Positions 1 to 12,275 of a stretch of 64,000 nt of DNA are shown here, one piece after another; position 1 is the stretch's first letter, and every line of letters begins with the position of its first letter. The DNA comes from Aptenodytes patagonicus (taxonomy: Eukaryota; Chordata; Aves; Sphenisciformes; Spheniscidae). Under the pieces are notes generated by a model. It did not search any database. It worked only from the letters and a program-made list of their open reading frames with translations, and was not told the origin of the DNA. The position numbers and the translations under genes were made by a program. The stretch is from the NCBI RefSeq assembly GCF_965638725.1, contig NC_134958.1, forward strand, positions 20,615,964 through 20,679,963, read 5' to 3'.

Positions 1-2554
1 TGGTTTAATTCACTCTTTATGAACATCTGCATTTTGCTAGAAGAATTCATACACTTCACAAAAGAACCATAACATAAGCAGTGAAACAGTTTGCATTTTC
101 ATGTATTGCTACATCAGTCACAAAACAAGTTATATTTTCAGGTGCTGTGAGGAACCATAATAATCAGTCCCATTCCATTAACAGAAATATCCCCTGATCT
201 CCACTATATTATGTAATATATATTTAGGGCAAACTCTGCCCTGCATCCAAAACTAGGAACACCGGGGGCAATGAAATATTGGATGATCAATTTAAAACAC
301 TGTTCAGGTGATAAATTCAGAGAATATGCATCTTCTCATCTTAGAGCTACTGGCTGATGAGCATGTGTATATATAGGGAACAACAACCAAACCACAAAAT
401 TCTTCCTGATTATCCACCTCTCACAGGCCCATGTGATGTGGCAAGGCACGTGCCTAAGAATTTAGCTCTTAGTAGTTTTCCTCCTTTAATGTAAACATAT
501 TTAAAATAAATAATATTTTTAAATCAGCTAGTGACAAGGTAACATCATGAGACTTGGTAAGTCATATTTAAGAGTACATACAACTAGTATGACTCCCCCA
601 GTCCTGCTCTTCAGCCAACTAGTGAAAAAGCATTTCTTTCCTAAGCTGAGAATCATTCTGGCTAAATGCCTGCTTCTTCCAAGGAGGGGAAAAGCAAGTG
701 ATCACAGCTAGCTGAAGCAGTCAAACAGCTTGTCTCAGGTATCCAGGTATGCTATCAGTCCTGCATGGTATCAATTATTGAATTTGCTTGCTCTCCTCCA
801 TATGAAGTGGCAGGAGAAGCAGCTCTTCCTTCAGTGTATTGTGTAGCAGAATAGTGTTACAAGGCACAATAGGAAGCACCTTGTGAGCTACTGACACTGA
901 TGTCACATTGTCTGGAACTGCACAAAGTGAAATAGGAGCCAGCTGGTTAAGTCTTCATTAATTCCAGCACATTCAATACTTACGGTCAAAGTGTCACTTA
1001 AGGATGCTTCATTTACTAACGAAAGGCAGGTGCAATCTCACAAATAATTGTGATGCCCTCAGCAGCAATCATCCCCTAATTATACAGGCTTGAGAAAACA
1101 GCAGACACTGTTACTTAACTAGAAAGCTGACAGGGTATTGATATGCAAATGGAGATAAAGATGAAAAAGAAGAGTTACCCTTTACCTTCCAGAAATCATG
1201 CAAAAATGCCACTGGAAGACACATTAAGACGTCAGATCATAAACCTTTTTTACTGAAGGTCCACATATTTTTTTTTTTAAATCTGAGTCACCTCATGTCT
1301 TTGACAAACACTATTGTCTGCCTTTTCTTTTTTTTTAATCAAACAAAATTTTTACTAATATAAACTAAAACCCACTAATATTGAAAACCTTTATAACAAA
1401 AGTAGTTGCAAGTATCTGCCTGACCACTGTTACTGACTGCAGTATTCCAATTATGCCCCGCCAGTTACATGGAATTGTGTGTCAGGGATGAGGCGTGTCA
1501 AAAAAATTTACAGTGGTTTCACAGACCACTTGCAGCGATCTTAAAGCTACTCAGGGTCAGAGAACCACAAATTCCTTGTGACCTGGCCTATAGTTTTGAT
1601 CCACAGCAAGATCATACACACCACTTAAGTAATGCTTTACCATTAAGAAGCCTGCCTGGTCTCAAATAGCAAATGTAAAAGCCATAGCTCCAAGCTATCT
1701 CTGAACGGGAAGTCCAGCCATCTCTCTTGCTTCTCTCAGCTTCTTATTTCTGCCTCTTCCTTTATGCGGACTTCACAACTCCATCGGAGAACTCTGAAGG
1801 AAGGAACTAATGTGTTTGGAAACTAACCTAGCAAAAATGGATTAATTTCCAGCTTGGATCATTTCCTTTTAGTGGCTTAGAATATAGCGTCGGTAGCACT
1901 GGTACAAGAGATTAAGCTAAAACAAGTTTCTGTTGATGGCAGGAAAGAGGTGCAGGACTGCCCTTTTTTTTTGAAAGCACAGCCCTAAGTTGGATTAAAG
2001 TCATGATGGAACAAGGGTCTAAATAACATAATTACATTTTACAGTTGCTGGAACTCTAGCAATTTAATTCCAATTTAATTAAAGACTTTTGGCCAAAGAA
2101 ACACGGAAGTGAATCATCCAATTTTCTTCTGGCTACTTCATTCATACACAAAATACACAATGATGGACAATAAATAGTTAAATTAACTCCCGCATAAGGA
2201 AAGGTGAAGTGGGTCCTGGAAAGCATTTGTCACTTATGCATATGATGACGTTCATCTTCCTTCAAGCCAGAGACATCATGGAACACATTTGCTATTATGT
2301 GGACTGTATTTGAGTTTATTATGAACTTAAAAAGCAACCTGTCTATTCTGTCTGGACACTAAAGCCACTGGGAGTCGTGCTAGAAAAGCACAAACTAAAT
2401 ACTGAACAAATAAATGTTACCAGCGTTTTCATAATTCTTATCAATTCAAGATTTCTGGCAAGAATTTATCCTGAGAATCATTGCTTTTATTTCTAATGCT
2501 ATACAATGGCCTGAAAAACTTCTGCTAACAGGAGGCCCCTTGTGGGTTTTAGGT

Positions 2555-2660
2555 TATTTAGAATAGAGCCTTGAAAGGTCACCTACTCCAGCCCCTGAGA
2601 AAATACGTGCTCCTTTTCTAAGATCAACCATCCCACTCGGTCTGTCCTTGTGCCCTTAAT
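2555..2660 (-). repeat. possible old CR1 3'-end fragment
   Basis: The stretch contains a motif of the type 'aaaggtcacctactccagcccctg', split here as 'aaaggtcacc' and 'tactccagcccctg', which resembles the reverse complement of the CR1 LINE 3' end ('ggacctctggagatcatctagtccaa' class). Similarity is recalled by eye and diverged, and the boundaries are approximate. It lies in CIB2 intron 1. Confidence 0.35.
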
Positions 2661-5600
2661 AATCAAGTTAATTAGAAGTCTGACAAAGGATCACTGCTGG
2701 TTTTTTGGAGGTAAGATACCACTTAAACAAATCTGCAATTATCCACTTCCTTATATCTGGCAAAGTGAATAAAATAAAGCAAACAGAAAATTTCCCATTG
2801 ACTTAAATGAGATCATTAGCTTGTATAATGGGACTTGGTTCTCAAATTTGGCATTTAGGTGGCTTAACTGGTCATTAAAATATTTTGCAGAGAAAAGAGT
2901 CAGATAGCTGGTGTATTTAGGTTCCATGGGTGGCTTTGCTCTTGGCTGGTAGTGTGACTTTCTGCAAGTCACTCAACATAGCTTGTAAAGGAGGGTTAAT
3001 GGTCTCTGCTCTTAAAATTTACTTTATAAAACAGCAGAATGTACAGGCTGTTAGAGTTTTATTCTTTGTTTTCCTATGTCAGGTGAATGCAGGTTTAGGA
3101 CAAAACAGGAACAGAGTGAAACATGGTGGTCCACTACCTTTTCCTCTAGTCTGTAAGACTTCACTGCAAACTCCTAGAGCGGTTCAGCGCTGTGTTTAGT
3201 TCTACAGGGATTTGAATGAAAAATAGGAATAGAGATAACTGTGCTGAGAATGCCGATACTTAACTTTGTGTAAAGTGTGCATACACGGCGTAACGTGAGG
3301 TATGGCTCCAGAACCAGACCACATGTAATTTGTTCAGTGGGATCTATTGCCAATACCAGAGTGCAGCATGCAGTTTATGAATGGCAGCAGAGTCCACTGA
3401 ATGAAAGATTATCACTTACCACTTTTAGAAGCAATTATCATTGTGCATAAAGCACAGTTTTCAAATAAGACTAATTTCGCATAGATAAGCAAAACACTTC
3501 TCTACAGAAAAGACGAAAAACTGGAGAAAGAAACAATAGAATGAAAGAATAGCAATACTCAAGTATGCAAAGCTACTGTGAAATAACATTTCTTAAACCC
3601 CTTAATGCATATTTCTCCTCTAAGACAATACATACATAATTCTGCCTTTTATATGTGTAGTTTCATAAAGGCAGGTTTATTCTGATCCTGCAACAGCTCC
3701 ATTGGAAAATTTTATAAATAAGGAAATAATATAAATCAGTCTTAGTAATACAAAATCACTCCAAATTAGAAAAACAGTCTCAAACAAAAGCCAGCAAGCC
3801 ACAGATAAAGTAAACCAATGACTAACAGGAATTTTGACAATATCCTCAAGGCCAGACAGATTAGATCCATATAGCTATCTTACTGAGCAGCTTTTAATAA
3901 ATGAGAAGTACTGAATGCTGCAACATTTTAAATGTTAATATTTCAAACAAATTATTTCAGAGATTTCATTTTTAAAATCACAAATGATGTTTTGTACTGT
4001 GCCAAAAGTACACAATGTGTGTAAGAACATTTAATCCAAACACCATAAACACATCATCCTATGAAGTAATCAAAAAGGAGCTGGACAGAAGCAAATGAAC
4101 TTTCATGTAAGATCTATTATTAACTCTATTCTGGTAACATTTTACAAATGCAATACTTTTATTCTAGTTGCCATACAACTAAGACTGGTATAGAGTTGTG
4201 CAAGACTGAGTCAGCAAGATACTTACATATTTTCATCACTGTAAATATATAAAGACTTACTGGAAGTCAATGAGACTAGCCACAGTCTTTAAGTTGCGTA
4301 GCTGTGCAAATACTTCAGCGAATCCAGATTTAAACACTAAAAAAAAATCCTGTCAGAGTTAGTATCTGCATTAATAATAGTATTGGTAGATGGACTTTTA
4401 TCTTAAAAAAATCTGGTTGCATCAGAATGTCAATGGAGATTTTAACATCCAGCCTATCTTTATTTGTCATCATATACATTTTAGAACTACAGCCAGAACA
4501 ACTAACACAGCCACTGAGTTTCAGGAGGAAAAATCTGCAGCTATAAGAACCAGTTTATATATTTATACTGCAACATGGGAGTAAAAACAGTTAGACATTA
4601 GCAAGGACTGAAGAAGAAACAAACTGTCAACAAATGTAATTTTGCTCAATCTACATAGGCACCAAATGGTAACATGAAACTAGAATCTGACTAAAGGGTA
4701 ATTCACAAAAACCTTGTTCCATTATTACGCTACTTCAAAATTGCACATTAACAACAATACTCTATCAAACTGAAAAGTACTCCAGAAGATCCTGGAGAAC
4801 CTGTGATGAATACACTTTTTGTATTCTTGCAAAGGGTTCATTTTCATAAGAGATCCCAATTAAGTCAAGCATAGCTTTTTAAATCAAAAAATAGCTTGAT
4901 GACCTAGTTTCACTTTATAAATGGCATTTCTTGACAGATCATAACGTAACTTTTTTCATCTGATTTTGCATAATTCTCATGAAATATAGTTGAATCCCAC
5001 TTAGACTAGAATTTTAATAAAAGGAAAAAAGTTAGTTCTGTAATAGACAAATTCTTGTGTAAAAGAAGCAAGTAAGTATTTCATATTACTATCTTTTATT
5101 GCAATATTGCCTAGAAGACAGCCAGGATAAACATCAGTTTGTTTTGAGGCTGCATTAAATAACGTAGAGTAAATAATCCCATTAATGAACAAATACAAAA
5201 AGAAATGGCTTGCAATAAAACCAGTAATATCTGATATAAAGTATTTGTGCCCTATATTCTCTAAGTTCTGTCTATTAAGAAAAAAATTAGAATCAAATTC
5301 ATATCAAATTCAGACCACTTATTCGAGTAACCCAGAAAAGGCAATGAGATTGATTGAACAGTGGAGTAGTTTGTCCATACCCCAAGCACAGTTTCTATGC
5401 ATTTCCTACTCAATATAATTGTTCATCAGTGAGAATGCAGTGCACTGAGGCCAATATATGGCTCTGACATTGCTTTATTGTATACCTTTATTTTCTATTG
5501 CTCCAAGCATCTTTATACAGCATTGCTCAAAAAAACCCTAAAATTCCCATTCATTTTCTTTTCTCATTATGAGACTTGGCCTCCAAAAATCTGTAGACAA

Positions 5601-8538
5601 CTTTTTAAAGCTTAATGTTCTTTGATTGCAATGAAATACATCTTTCTTGCTAATTAATACTTACCTTCTTCCTAACCAGACCTTGGTTACATTTTGCATT
5701 TTATGTAAAAAACAAACAAACAAACAGAAACCCACAAAAACAACCCCAAAACAGTCAAGTACTCTAAGGGCATAAGAAGCAGCAATCCCCAGTAGAATTC
5801 ATTTTCTTACAAGGCTAACTTCTTAAATGAGGTGAATCTCAATGAGGAAACCAATGCTTGCAAAAGCCTAATTTCCAGAACATTTCACTAAGCTTATAAA
5901 AATTTAAAGAGCTGCCAACTAGAACACTATCTTAAGAACAGATGATATGACAAGGTGTTAGGAGCTTTCCAGTCTTTCTTTAGATAATTTGCCTCTACCT
6001 ATTCTGAATTTAAAAAAAAAAAAAAGCTATGAGAGGTTTAATACTATGAAGTCCTATTATGCATCTCTCTTACAAACAGTTTCAACTGGCCACCCATCAC
6101 CAGTCTTAATGAAGAGTATTTAAAACACTCATCTACTAAAAACATTGAGATCATCGCGTGGGTGACCAGATTTACAATTATTTCATGTAAATGTAAAGGT
6201 TCTGCTAAAAAGTGACTCTTTAATATGATAGTTTATATGCAAAAAAAGTTTCTACATGGGCATTTCAGAAAGTTTTAGACAAATCAAATAAGGTTTTTTT
6301 ATTTCATTAATTATCATATTAATGATCTGAGATTTATGTATACTAGCTCTTCAAGCAGGTGATTTTTCTGCAGCTTAATCTTTACTCCTGAAAACTAGAG
6401 CCACTTACATATGGTTTTACCATACTTTAAGCACATTCACTTCTCACTTTTCCATCTCATAGTGTCTCCTATGGAACAAGTGCTTAAAACATAATGCATT
6501 TTAAAAAAAAAAAAGATTTCACTACTAAAGTAGCATTCAGGTGCTATAAGCTCAGAGCAATTTGTGTTAAAGACAAAAATGGTAGAAGTTACAACTACAA
6601 CGGCCAGAAATATATTCAAATAAAGAAATTACAAGTCTAACCATGAGGGGAGTGAGGTTTTGAACAGTCTTCTAATAGGAACTGTGGGGAATTGAAAAAA
6701 AAACATCTGTTTTACAAAAAGGATCCAGTTGACTCTCTTGCTTCTGCCATACTGATACTACGGACTCTGTAACCCTGGGTATTATTGTAAGGAGTACAGT
6801 ACCAACTCATAGACATAAAAACTCATAAGAAGTTGCCTAGTTCTCGTTTGGGGGGAAAAAAAAGGGTTAATCGATGATCCATTTTAAAAGCATATGAAGA
6901 TGCCTGGCTGTACCCTGGGGTACAGATGTGCACAACAGACTGTTGCAAAGTGGACCCTGCTACACAGTGTTTTACTTTGGTCCAGTATTCAGAGGACCTG
7001 ACAACCCAACTGCTGTTTCAAGAAATGAAAAACCTGCATTTTAAAAATTATGGAACCATTACCCCATTATCTCCTTTTCTGTTCTGGAGGAATTCCACAA
7101 ATGAGTAAAAAGCAGGTAAGGTGGCAAACTCCAAGTCAAACAGCTCCGTTTGTATTACAGCAACTGCATACTCCCCCAGAATGCAGCGGACAGGCAAGAG
7201 CTCTCTGTGTGGATGGCTACAGCAGTAACCCCAGGATTTCTATGCTTAAAAGATCCAAGAGGTATGCAATAACTAATGGATCAGAGGCAAATCACCATCA
7301 AAATAAGGACTTTATCTGATTGTTCACAACATGAGGCTAATATTCCTTCCTGACAAATTCTGGAGGTTAGTTATTGTCCTGCAACTTGTTATTTTATTGT
7401 ACTTACCATCTATAACAAGTGCTATTAGTAGCCAAAAATTATCTAGCACTATACTAATGAACTACAAGTCCACCTGTAACAGAGAAATCCCATAGGCTGA
7501 CTCAATCCACTGGGCCTAACTACTGCCAGGCTTTGAGATCAATTACCCAGCATTATGCAAGGCAGGGGCTGCAAAAGCCATTAGAGAAAGGCAATTTCTA
7601 CATGAAGCATAGTGAATTAGGGATGACATTTCAGCTCTTGCATTTGCCAGTTTATGTCAAGAAGATAACATTAATTACATTAGGATTTTGTTTTGTTTCA
7701 CTGCAGTTGTCTCTGTTCTGTGTTCACTTTTATTGGTAGTAGGAAGACAGACACTGGTGTTTTACAGATCTTTGATTTCCCTCTTGCCTATTCAGCAGGG
7801 ATGTAAAAAAGCCTTTTTGGGTCTTAGACTACTCAAAGACCACTAGCTTAGACTAATCCATTACAGTGACAGACTGCTGGTGAGGGTGAGATGTGTGACA
7901 AAGTGGAAATTAAAGAAGCTCCATTTTCACATTTCCTACAATGACAACTACAATTAGTATTTAAAAATCATAGTTTCTACTCCAAGGACTTGAGTCAAAG
8001 ATCCTGAAGGTAAAAAGAAAGTTATTTACTTTTGTGTGCGCTGGATCTGTCCCTTGGTTATCATGAGATAAAATAAATGTTAATTTCCTGCGCTGTTATT
8101 TCTGTCTATGTTTATCACTTCATGTAAGAGAACAGAGCACTGCAGCCAGCCCTGTCTGCATCTCATAATAGTCAGCTGCCTCCTTCTTCAGCACACTTCT
8201 ATTCGATTTATTGCCTCACTGTATTTTCAGAAACTTGTTCAAGATGCCCACTGTGCAGATAGCTTTCCGCAATCCATTTCAGTAAGATTTGTGGTATGCT
8301 GAAACATGACGGAAAACTGGGAATTATTATTTTTTTACCCTATTAAAAATTCAGATGCAGTGTGAAGTAAATAAAGTACCACCAATAAGCTATCCCGGGA
8401 CATAAAATGCATACTACTTCTGTCAAGGTAAGAAACTGCCATCCAGTAGTGGATGCCAGCATAAGATACCTATTCTGGAATTACACTAAGCATATTTCTA
8501 TGACTTTTCCTCAGGAGAAGTGAAATTAGGTAAGACCT

Positions 8539-8559
8539 CCCCCCCCCCCCCCCCCCCCC
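8539..8559. repeat. poly-C run (21 C)
   Basis: An uninterrupted run of 21 cytosines lies about 380 bp downstream of the CIB2 exon 1 donor in transcript orientation (G21 on the transcript). Such runs are length-unstable and often mis-sized in assemblies. Confidence 0.9.
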
Positions 8560-8937
8560 ATTGACAGCAAAGGTATCAGGGAGAGAAAAAGACGTTATTG
8601 CTACACGTTCTTCTTTACAAAACACTCAAAAGAAAGATTCTACTAAAAACTCTCATTGTCAAGCTAGTCACCGTCTTTATCCTGCTTCCTAGCCCAGACA
8701 TCGAAGATTTCACTCCTTTCCTTGTATACAGAGAAGGAAATTAAACTGAGTATATTCAACAGCCAATCCTTAGAATACTATTACAGTTGCTGGGAAGGAA
8801 CAGTAGACTATATGCATGCAGGCTACAAATTAAGTTTTCAGTTATATTTGGAAAAAACAATCCCCAAAACAAAAAAAACCCACAAACATATTAAGATTAC
8901 TCCTTCCCTTCCCCTAATGCAAACTAAGATATCTTAC

Positions 8938-8988
8938 CTGGTAGGCATCTAGCTGTTCATCAGTAAATATCGTTTGCTTATTACCCAT
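8938..8988 (-). CDS. CIB2: CIB2 coding exon 1 (start of calcium and integrin binding family member 2)
   Basis: On the minus strand the ATG at 8988-8986 opens 17 codons, MGNKQTIFTDEQLDAYQ, followed by a donor CAG|gtaaga at 8938/8937. This is the hallmark N-terminus of CIB2; CIB3 is similar, but the adjacent IDH3A supports CIB2. The Gly2 after Met is the N-myristoylation site of the family (MGNKQ). CIB2 is a small EF-hand protein of about 187 residues that binds Ca2+ and integrins and is part of the TMC mechanotransduction complex in hair cells; those activities are family knowledge. The EF-hands lie in later exons outside the window. The exon ends on a codon boundary, as expected for the next residue block. 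The bases before ATG end in 'tttaag', so a noncoding upstream exon spliced directly to the ATG is possible; otherwise the 5'UTR is continuous to about 9.4 kb. Confidence 0.88.
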
Positions 8989-9340
8989 CTTAAATGAGGA
9001 ATTCTTCCTCTATGCAAATGCATCCCATTAGAAGTAGCTGGATTCCTCTGTATTGTAGGCATTTAGAGCACGTATACTCTGTGAATGTGCTGAAAAAATC
9101 CCAAAGCCTGCATTGAACTGGTTTTGACTGTACCTGTCCAATGAGGAAGGACGCAGTATTGGGAAATCTTTGCAAAGGCTGGACTTGAGTGTGCCAAGAA
9201 GGAAAGCGTTAATATCACAGGCAGGTGTCGCCCAAAACCAGCGATGCCATTCTCCCCCTTTTTCAGATGCTTTTCTAAGAGGCATACAGAGCTTTTATAA
9301 CGTAAAAAACGAGTAGCCAGTACTAGAAGAAATCAGCTCT

Positions 9341-9465
9341 CTGCTGCCCCGGTGTCTCACTTGCTTGTTCACTCCGCGACTTCAGGGCGCTCCTGCTCGG
9401 CACCTTCATGTTTTAGAGCAGCTTTGCGTCACCCGACGGCGCTCGGTAGCGCAGTCGTATTACAC
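9341..9465 (-). promoter_or_regulatory. CIB2: putative CIB2 promoter, CpG-rich patch
   Basis: In an otherwise AT-rich area this short patch holds about ten CpGs, including 'ccgcgacttc', 'cagggcgctcc' and 'cccgacggcgctcggtagcg', and a CRE-like half site 'gcgtca'. It lies roughly 350-475 bp upstream of the CIB2 ATG on the minus strand, a sensible promoter distance. No TATA box is evident. The start site itself cannot be read from the sequence. The alternative is that CIB2 transcription starts in the larger island at 16.3-17.5 kb. Confidence 0.45.
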
Positions 9466-11119
9466 ACACACACACAGCAAGTCTAGTAACTAGAAAAATG
9501 AATTAGCAGAGTAAACGTTTCTGCAGCTGGTCTCCCCACAGATAAAAGTACATCCTAGTCAGCGCTTGGATCTGACCTGTACCATGCCGCCAATGTTAAA
9601 TACAGCTGGATGGAGGCTCGAAGTGTTCAGAGCGTCCCCACAACGTCACCAGGTGCCGCGGGGGCTCCACAGTAAATGCTTATGTCTACACTGTGCATAT
9701 AAGCAGCCCTGGCTACCACGAACGCGAGTTCCCTACCAGAGGTGCCAAACTCCCAGGTATACCAGTGAATGCAAGTATTCCCTCTTACATTAAATAAATA
9801 ACAAAAAAATCAGGAAGATTAAAGCAGTTTAAACAAACGTAACCTGACTCCTTCGGCTCAAGCAAGCACAGCTGGAAAGAAAAAAGTTACGCAGCCTAAA
9901 GCAAAGGTAGAAAGTACCACTAGAGGGCTCACAGTGTATTTTAAAGTAATACAACCCTATTTCCGTATTTCCGGGGGAATTAAAAAAGAAAATAAATAAA
10001 AGAGCATGTAAGAGTTGCACACAGACAAAATGAATAAACTCAAACAAAATTATATTATCTAACACTGCAGAAGGATAAGCTCTTATAATAACAGTAGGAA
10101 GAAGGCTGAGCGAGAAAGGGTGGGAACAGGGAGGAAAGACCTGTTATGAGTAAGTTTCCTTGGACTGCTCACTTCCCGTTTGTGCACACAGAACGGGAGA
10201 GGGTTTATAAATATTTAATAAAATTCCTACCTTATTTACGTACAGCTCTGCCAATGGTCATTATTTCCTCAGCAAGTTAGCATGTTTAATAATAACATGT
10301 TTAATAACACCTGGACAACTATCTGGTGCTTTTTCCTACAGCTTCTAATGATCCTAACCTGGTAACAGCATTGGATAATAGGAGTTCAATTTACCTGTTT
10401 GCATGTAACAACAAAGAACAAACATTTAACAATAATACTGAGAATAAACGTATTGTATACATAGTAAAAATATCCTATGAAGTGTGTTGGATATGTAGTA
10501 AAAACATTCTACGAAGTGCTGAACTGTAGACTGTTCTAAGAGACGACTTATTTAGATTGTAACATTCAGAGATGCAGATTTGATTAACTGCAAACCAGCA
10601 CTGCCTTGAGCTACAAATCCACAAGGTGTTACTATATATACAATATAAATGGCTTGGGATAAGAATGCATTCAACAAGGCTTATTAGCGATAAGCAAACA
10701 TCAGAATTTTAACAGTGAAAGAAATGGATTCTACCAATAGAATATATTGCAGCACAGTTTCAAAATAAGGAAGAAGCTGCAATAATAATGACAATACAAG
10801 CTCTGAATGACCTGCCATCAGATCAAGAGTGCAGCAAGCGTCTAGTCAAACATCAGACAGTTGCATCAACTGTGTGTTACATGGCCAAACTGACCTCTGT
10901 TTTTTCTAGCCACTAGTGTTGTGGGTTTTTTTCTTTTCCCAAAGGTACAGTGGCATTGGGTTCTTGTTATGTTCAAAAAGATTCTCCATAAGCAAGTCAG
11001 AACGTAAAGAAGGAAAAAACCCAAACCTGCAAAATACAGTATTTCTATTTATTAAAAGTGCTCTTCTAACACTCTTTCTTTGAATCAGAAAACAACAATC
11101 CATAAGGGCCCCTTGAGAT

Positions 11120-11149
11120 TAAGAACTTTCACACTTCTGAAAGTTCTTA
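11120..11149. repeat. perfect inverted repeat, 11-bp arms, 8-nt loop
   Basis: Arms taagaactttc (11120-11130) and gaaagttctta (11139-11149) are perfectly complementary around the loop acacttct. It is too short for a miRNA precursor and has no T-tract following. Confidence 0.85.
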
Positions 11150-12159
11150 CACATCCTCAACTCTGAATGAGCTTCATCATTGGCTTTAGTGGTTATGCAT
11201 ATAATTAAGCATGTTTCATATCTATGATCTGGTGCTACTGAAACGCCAGAGCTAGCAGCTGTTCTGACTCAGACCAGACCAATACATAGTCAAGTGATTT
11301 GCATGAAATAGCACTCCTTTCATAGCCACCTAATTCAAGCTGCCTGTCTATGCAAATCAGATTAAATATAAATGGCCAAATTATCTTTAATGTCATTATA
11401 CAGAGGTGAATTGACACCAGGGGTGCATTGGGCTCCATTTCTTTTAATCTTGTGATTTTGTATACTTAACAGTATTACTACAGTGAAAAGACTAACATCT
11501 CATTTCTTCATTTTTTACCTGCTTTTAAATTCCTGGCTGCTTGGTCCCGCTGTATCCTAGATAACACACATATCAGCTAGTCTCTATTTTTAGAATCAAA
11601 ATAATAACAATAAAAAGCAGAAGGGCTAAGTGGAAAACACCAACTAGATAAGACTTACTTGTGGTTACAAAGTAGGCCAGAGGTAGAGTCCTTGAGGTTC
11701 ACAGACATATTCCTGTTTATGCCTTTGGGCCTGGCTTTCCACTCTGCCCCCTCCACTTTTCTCTTGCGTATTAGAAATGCTTTGGTTTCATGCTAACGTA
11801 GAGAAATTATGTAGGAAAACTGGTATGGCTAAAAGAGTTGACTGCTTTCAAAGAGTTAGAAGTTCTTGCTTTAAAAGAAAGACTCAACTTACCAAGGGGA
11901 CAGCACTCACTGAGTATATGGACAGAAACTGTGTCTTCAATTCTTCTTTCCATACTCTGAAGAGTATTCTCAATTATTAAATAAAATTAAAATGCACAGA
12001 TTTTTAAAAAGAGGATTCAAACACTGATTATTGAGGGTTCCACTATACTAGCTAGTTCTTCTCAAGCATGCTACAGTGGTACCTATGTTTCACTGCATAA
12101 TTATCTTGCTATACTAACTGGGTAAAATTTAAAGACGATATAATGCACAAACTCTTCTT

Positions 12160-12275
12160 GACTCCTTCTATCTGTTTGTATGTATCAAAGATCAGATAAT
12201 TTTCCAGTTTGCTCTTTTCACTTCTTATATCTGTTTGTATTTATCAAAGATTAGTTTAATTTGCCAGTTGAGTGT
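12160..12275. repeat. degenerate tandem duplication, about 59-bp period
   Basis: The string ctgtttgtat occurs at 12172 and 12231, each followed by a variant of 'atcaaagat(c/t)ag' and 'aattt(t)ccagtt'. Two diverged copies lie head to tail with a 59-base offset. Confidence 0.65.

Larger units (their letters stand above)
1..8937 (-). other. CIB2: CIB2 intron 1 (partial, runs off left edge)
   Basis: This AT-rich stretch lies downstream (minus strand) of the first CIB2 coding exon and is read as its large first intron. I looked for later CIB2 exons, such as the EF-hand segments or the C-terminal segment, and recognised none, so the remaining exons are probably left of base 1. It holds a possible old CR1 scrap near 2.55-2.66 kb and a 21-base C run at 8539-8559. 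Short open frames here lack coding character. Confidence 0.6.

Noticed and set aside
1-8900. Additional CIB2 exons
   Set aside because: Looked for EF-hand and C-terminal segments on the minus strand; none recognised, so not annotated.
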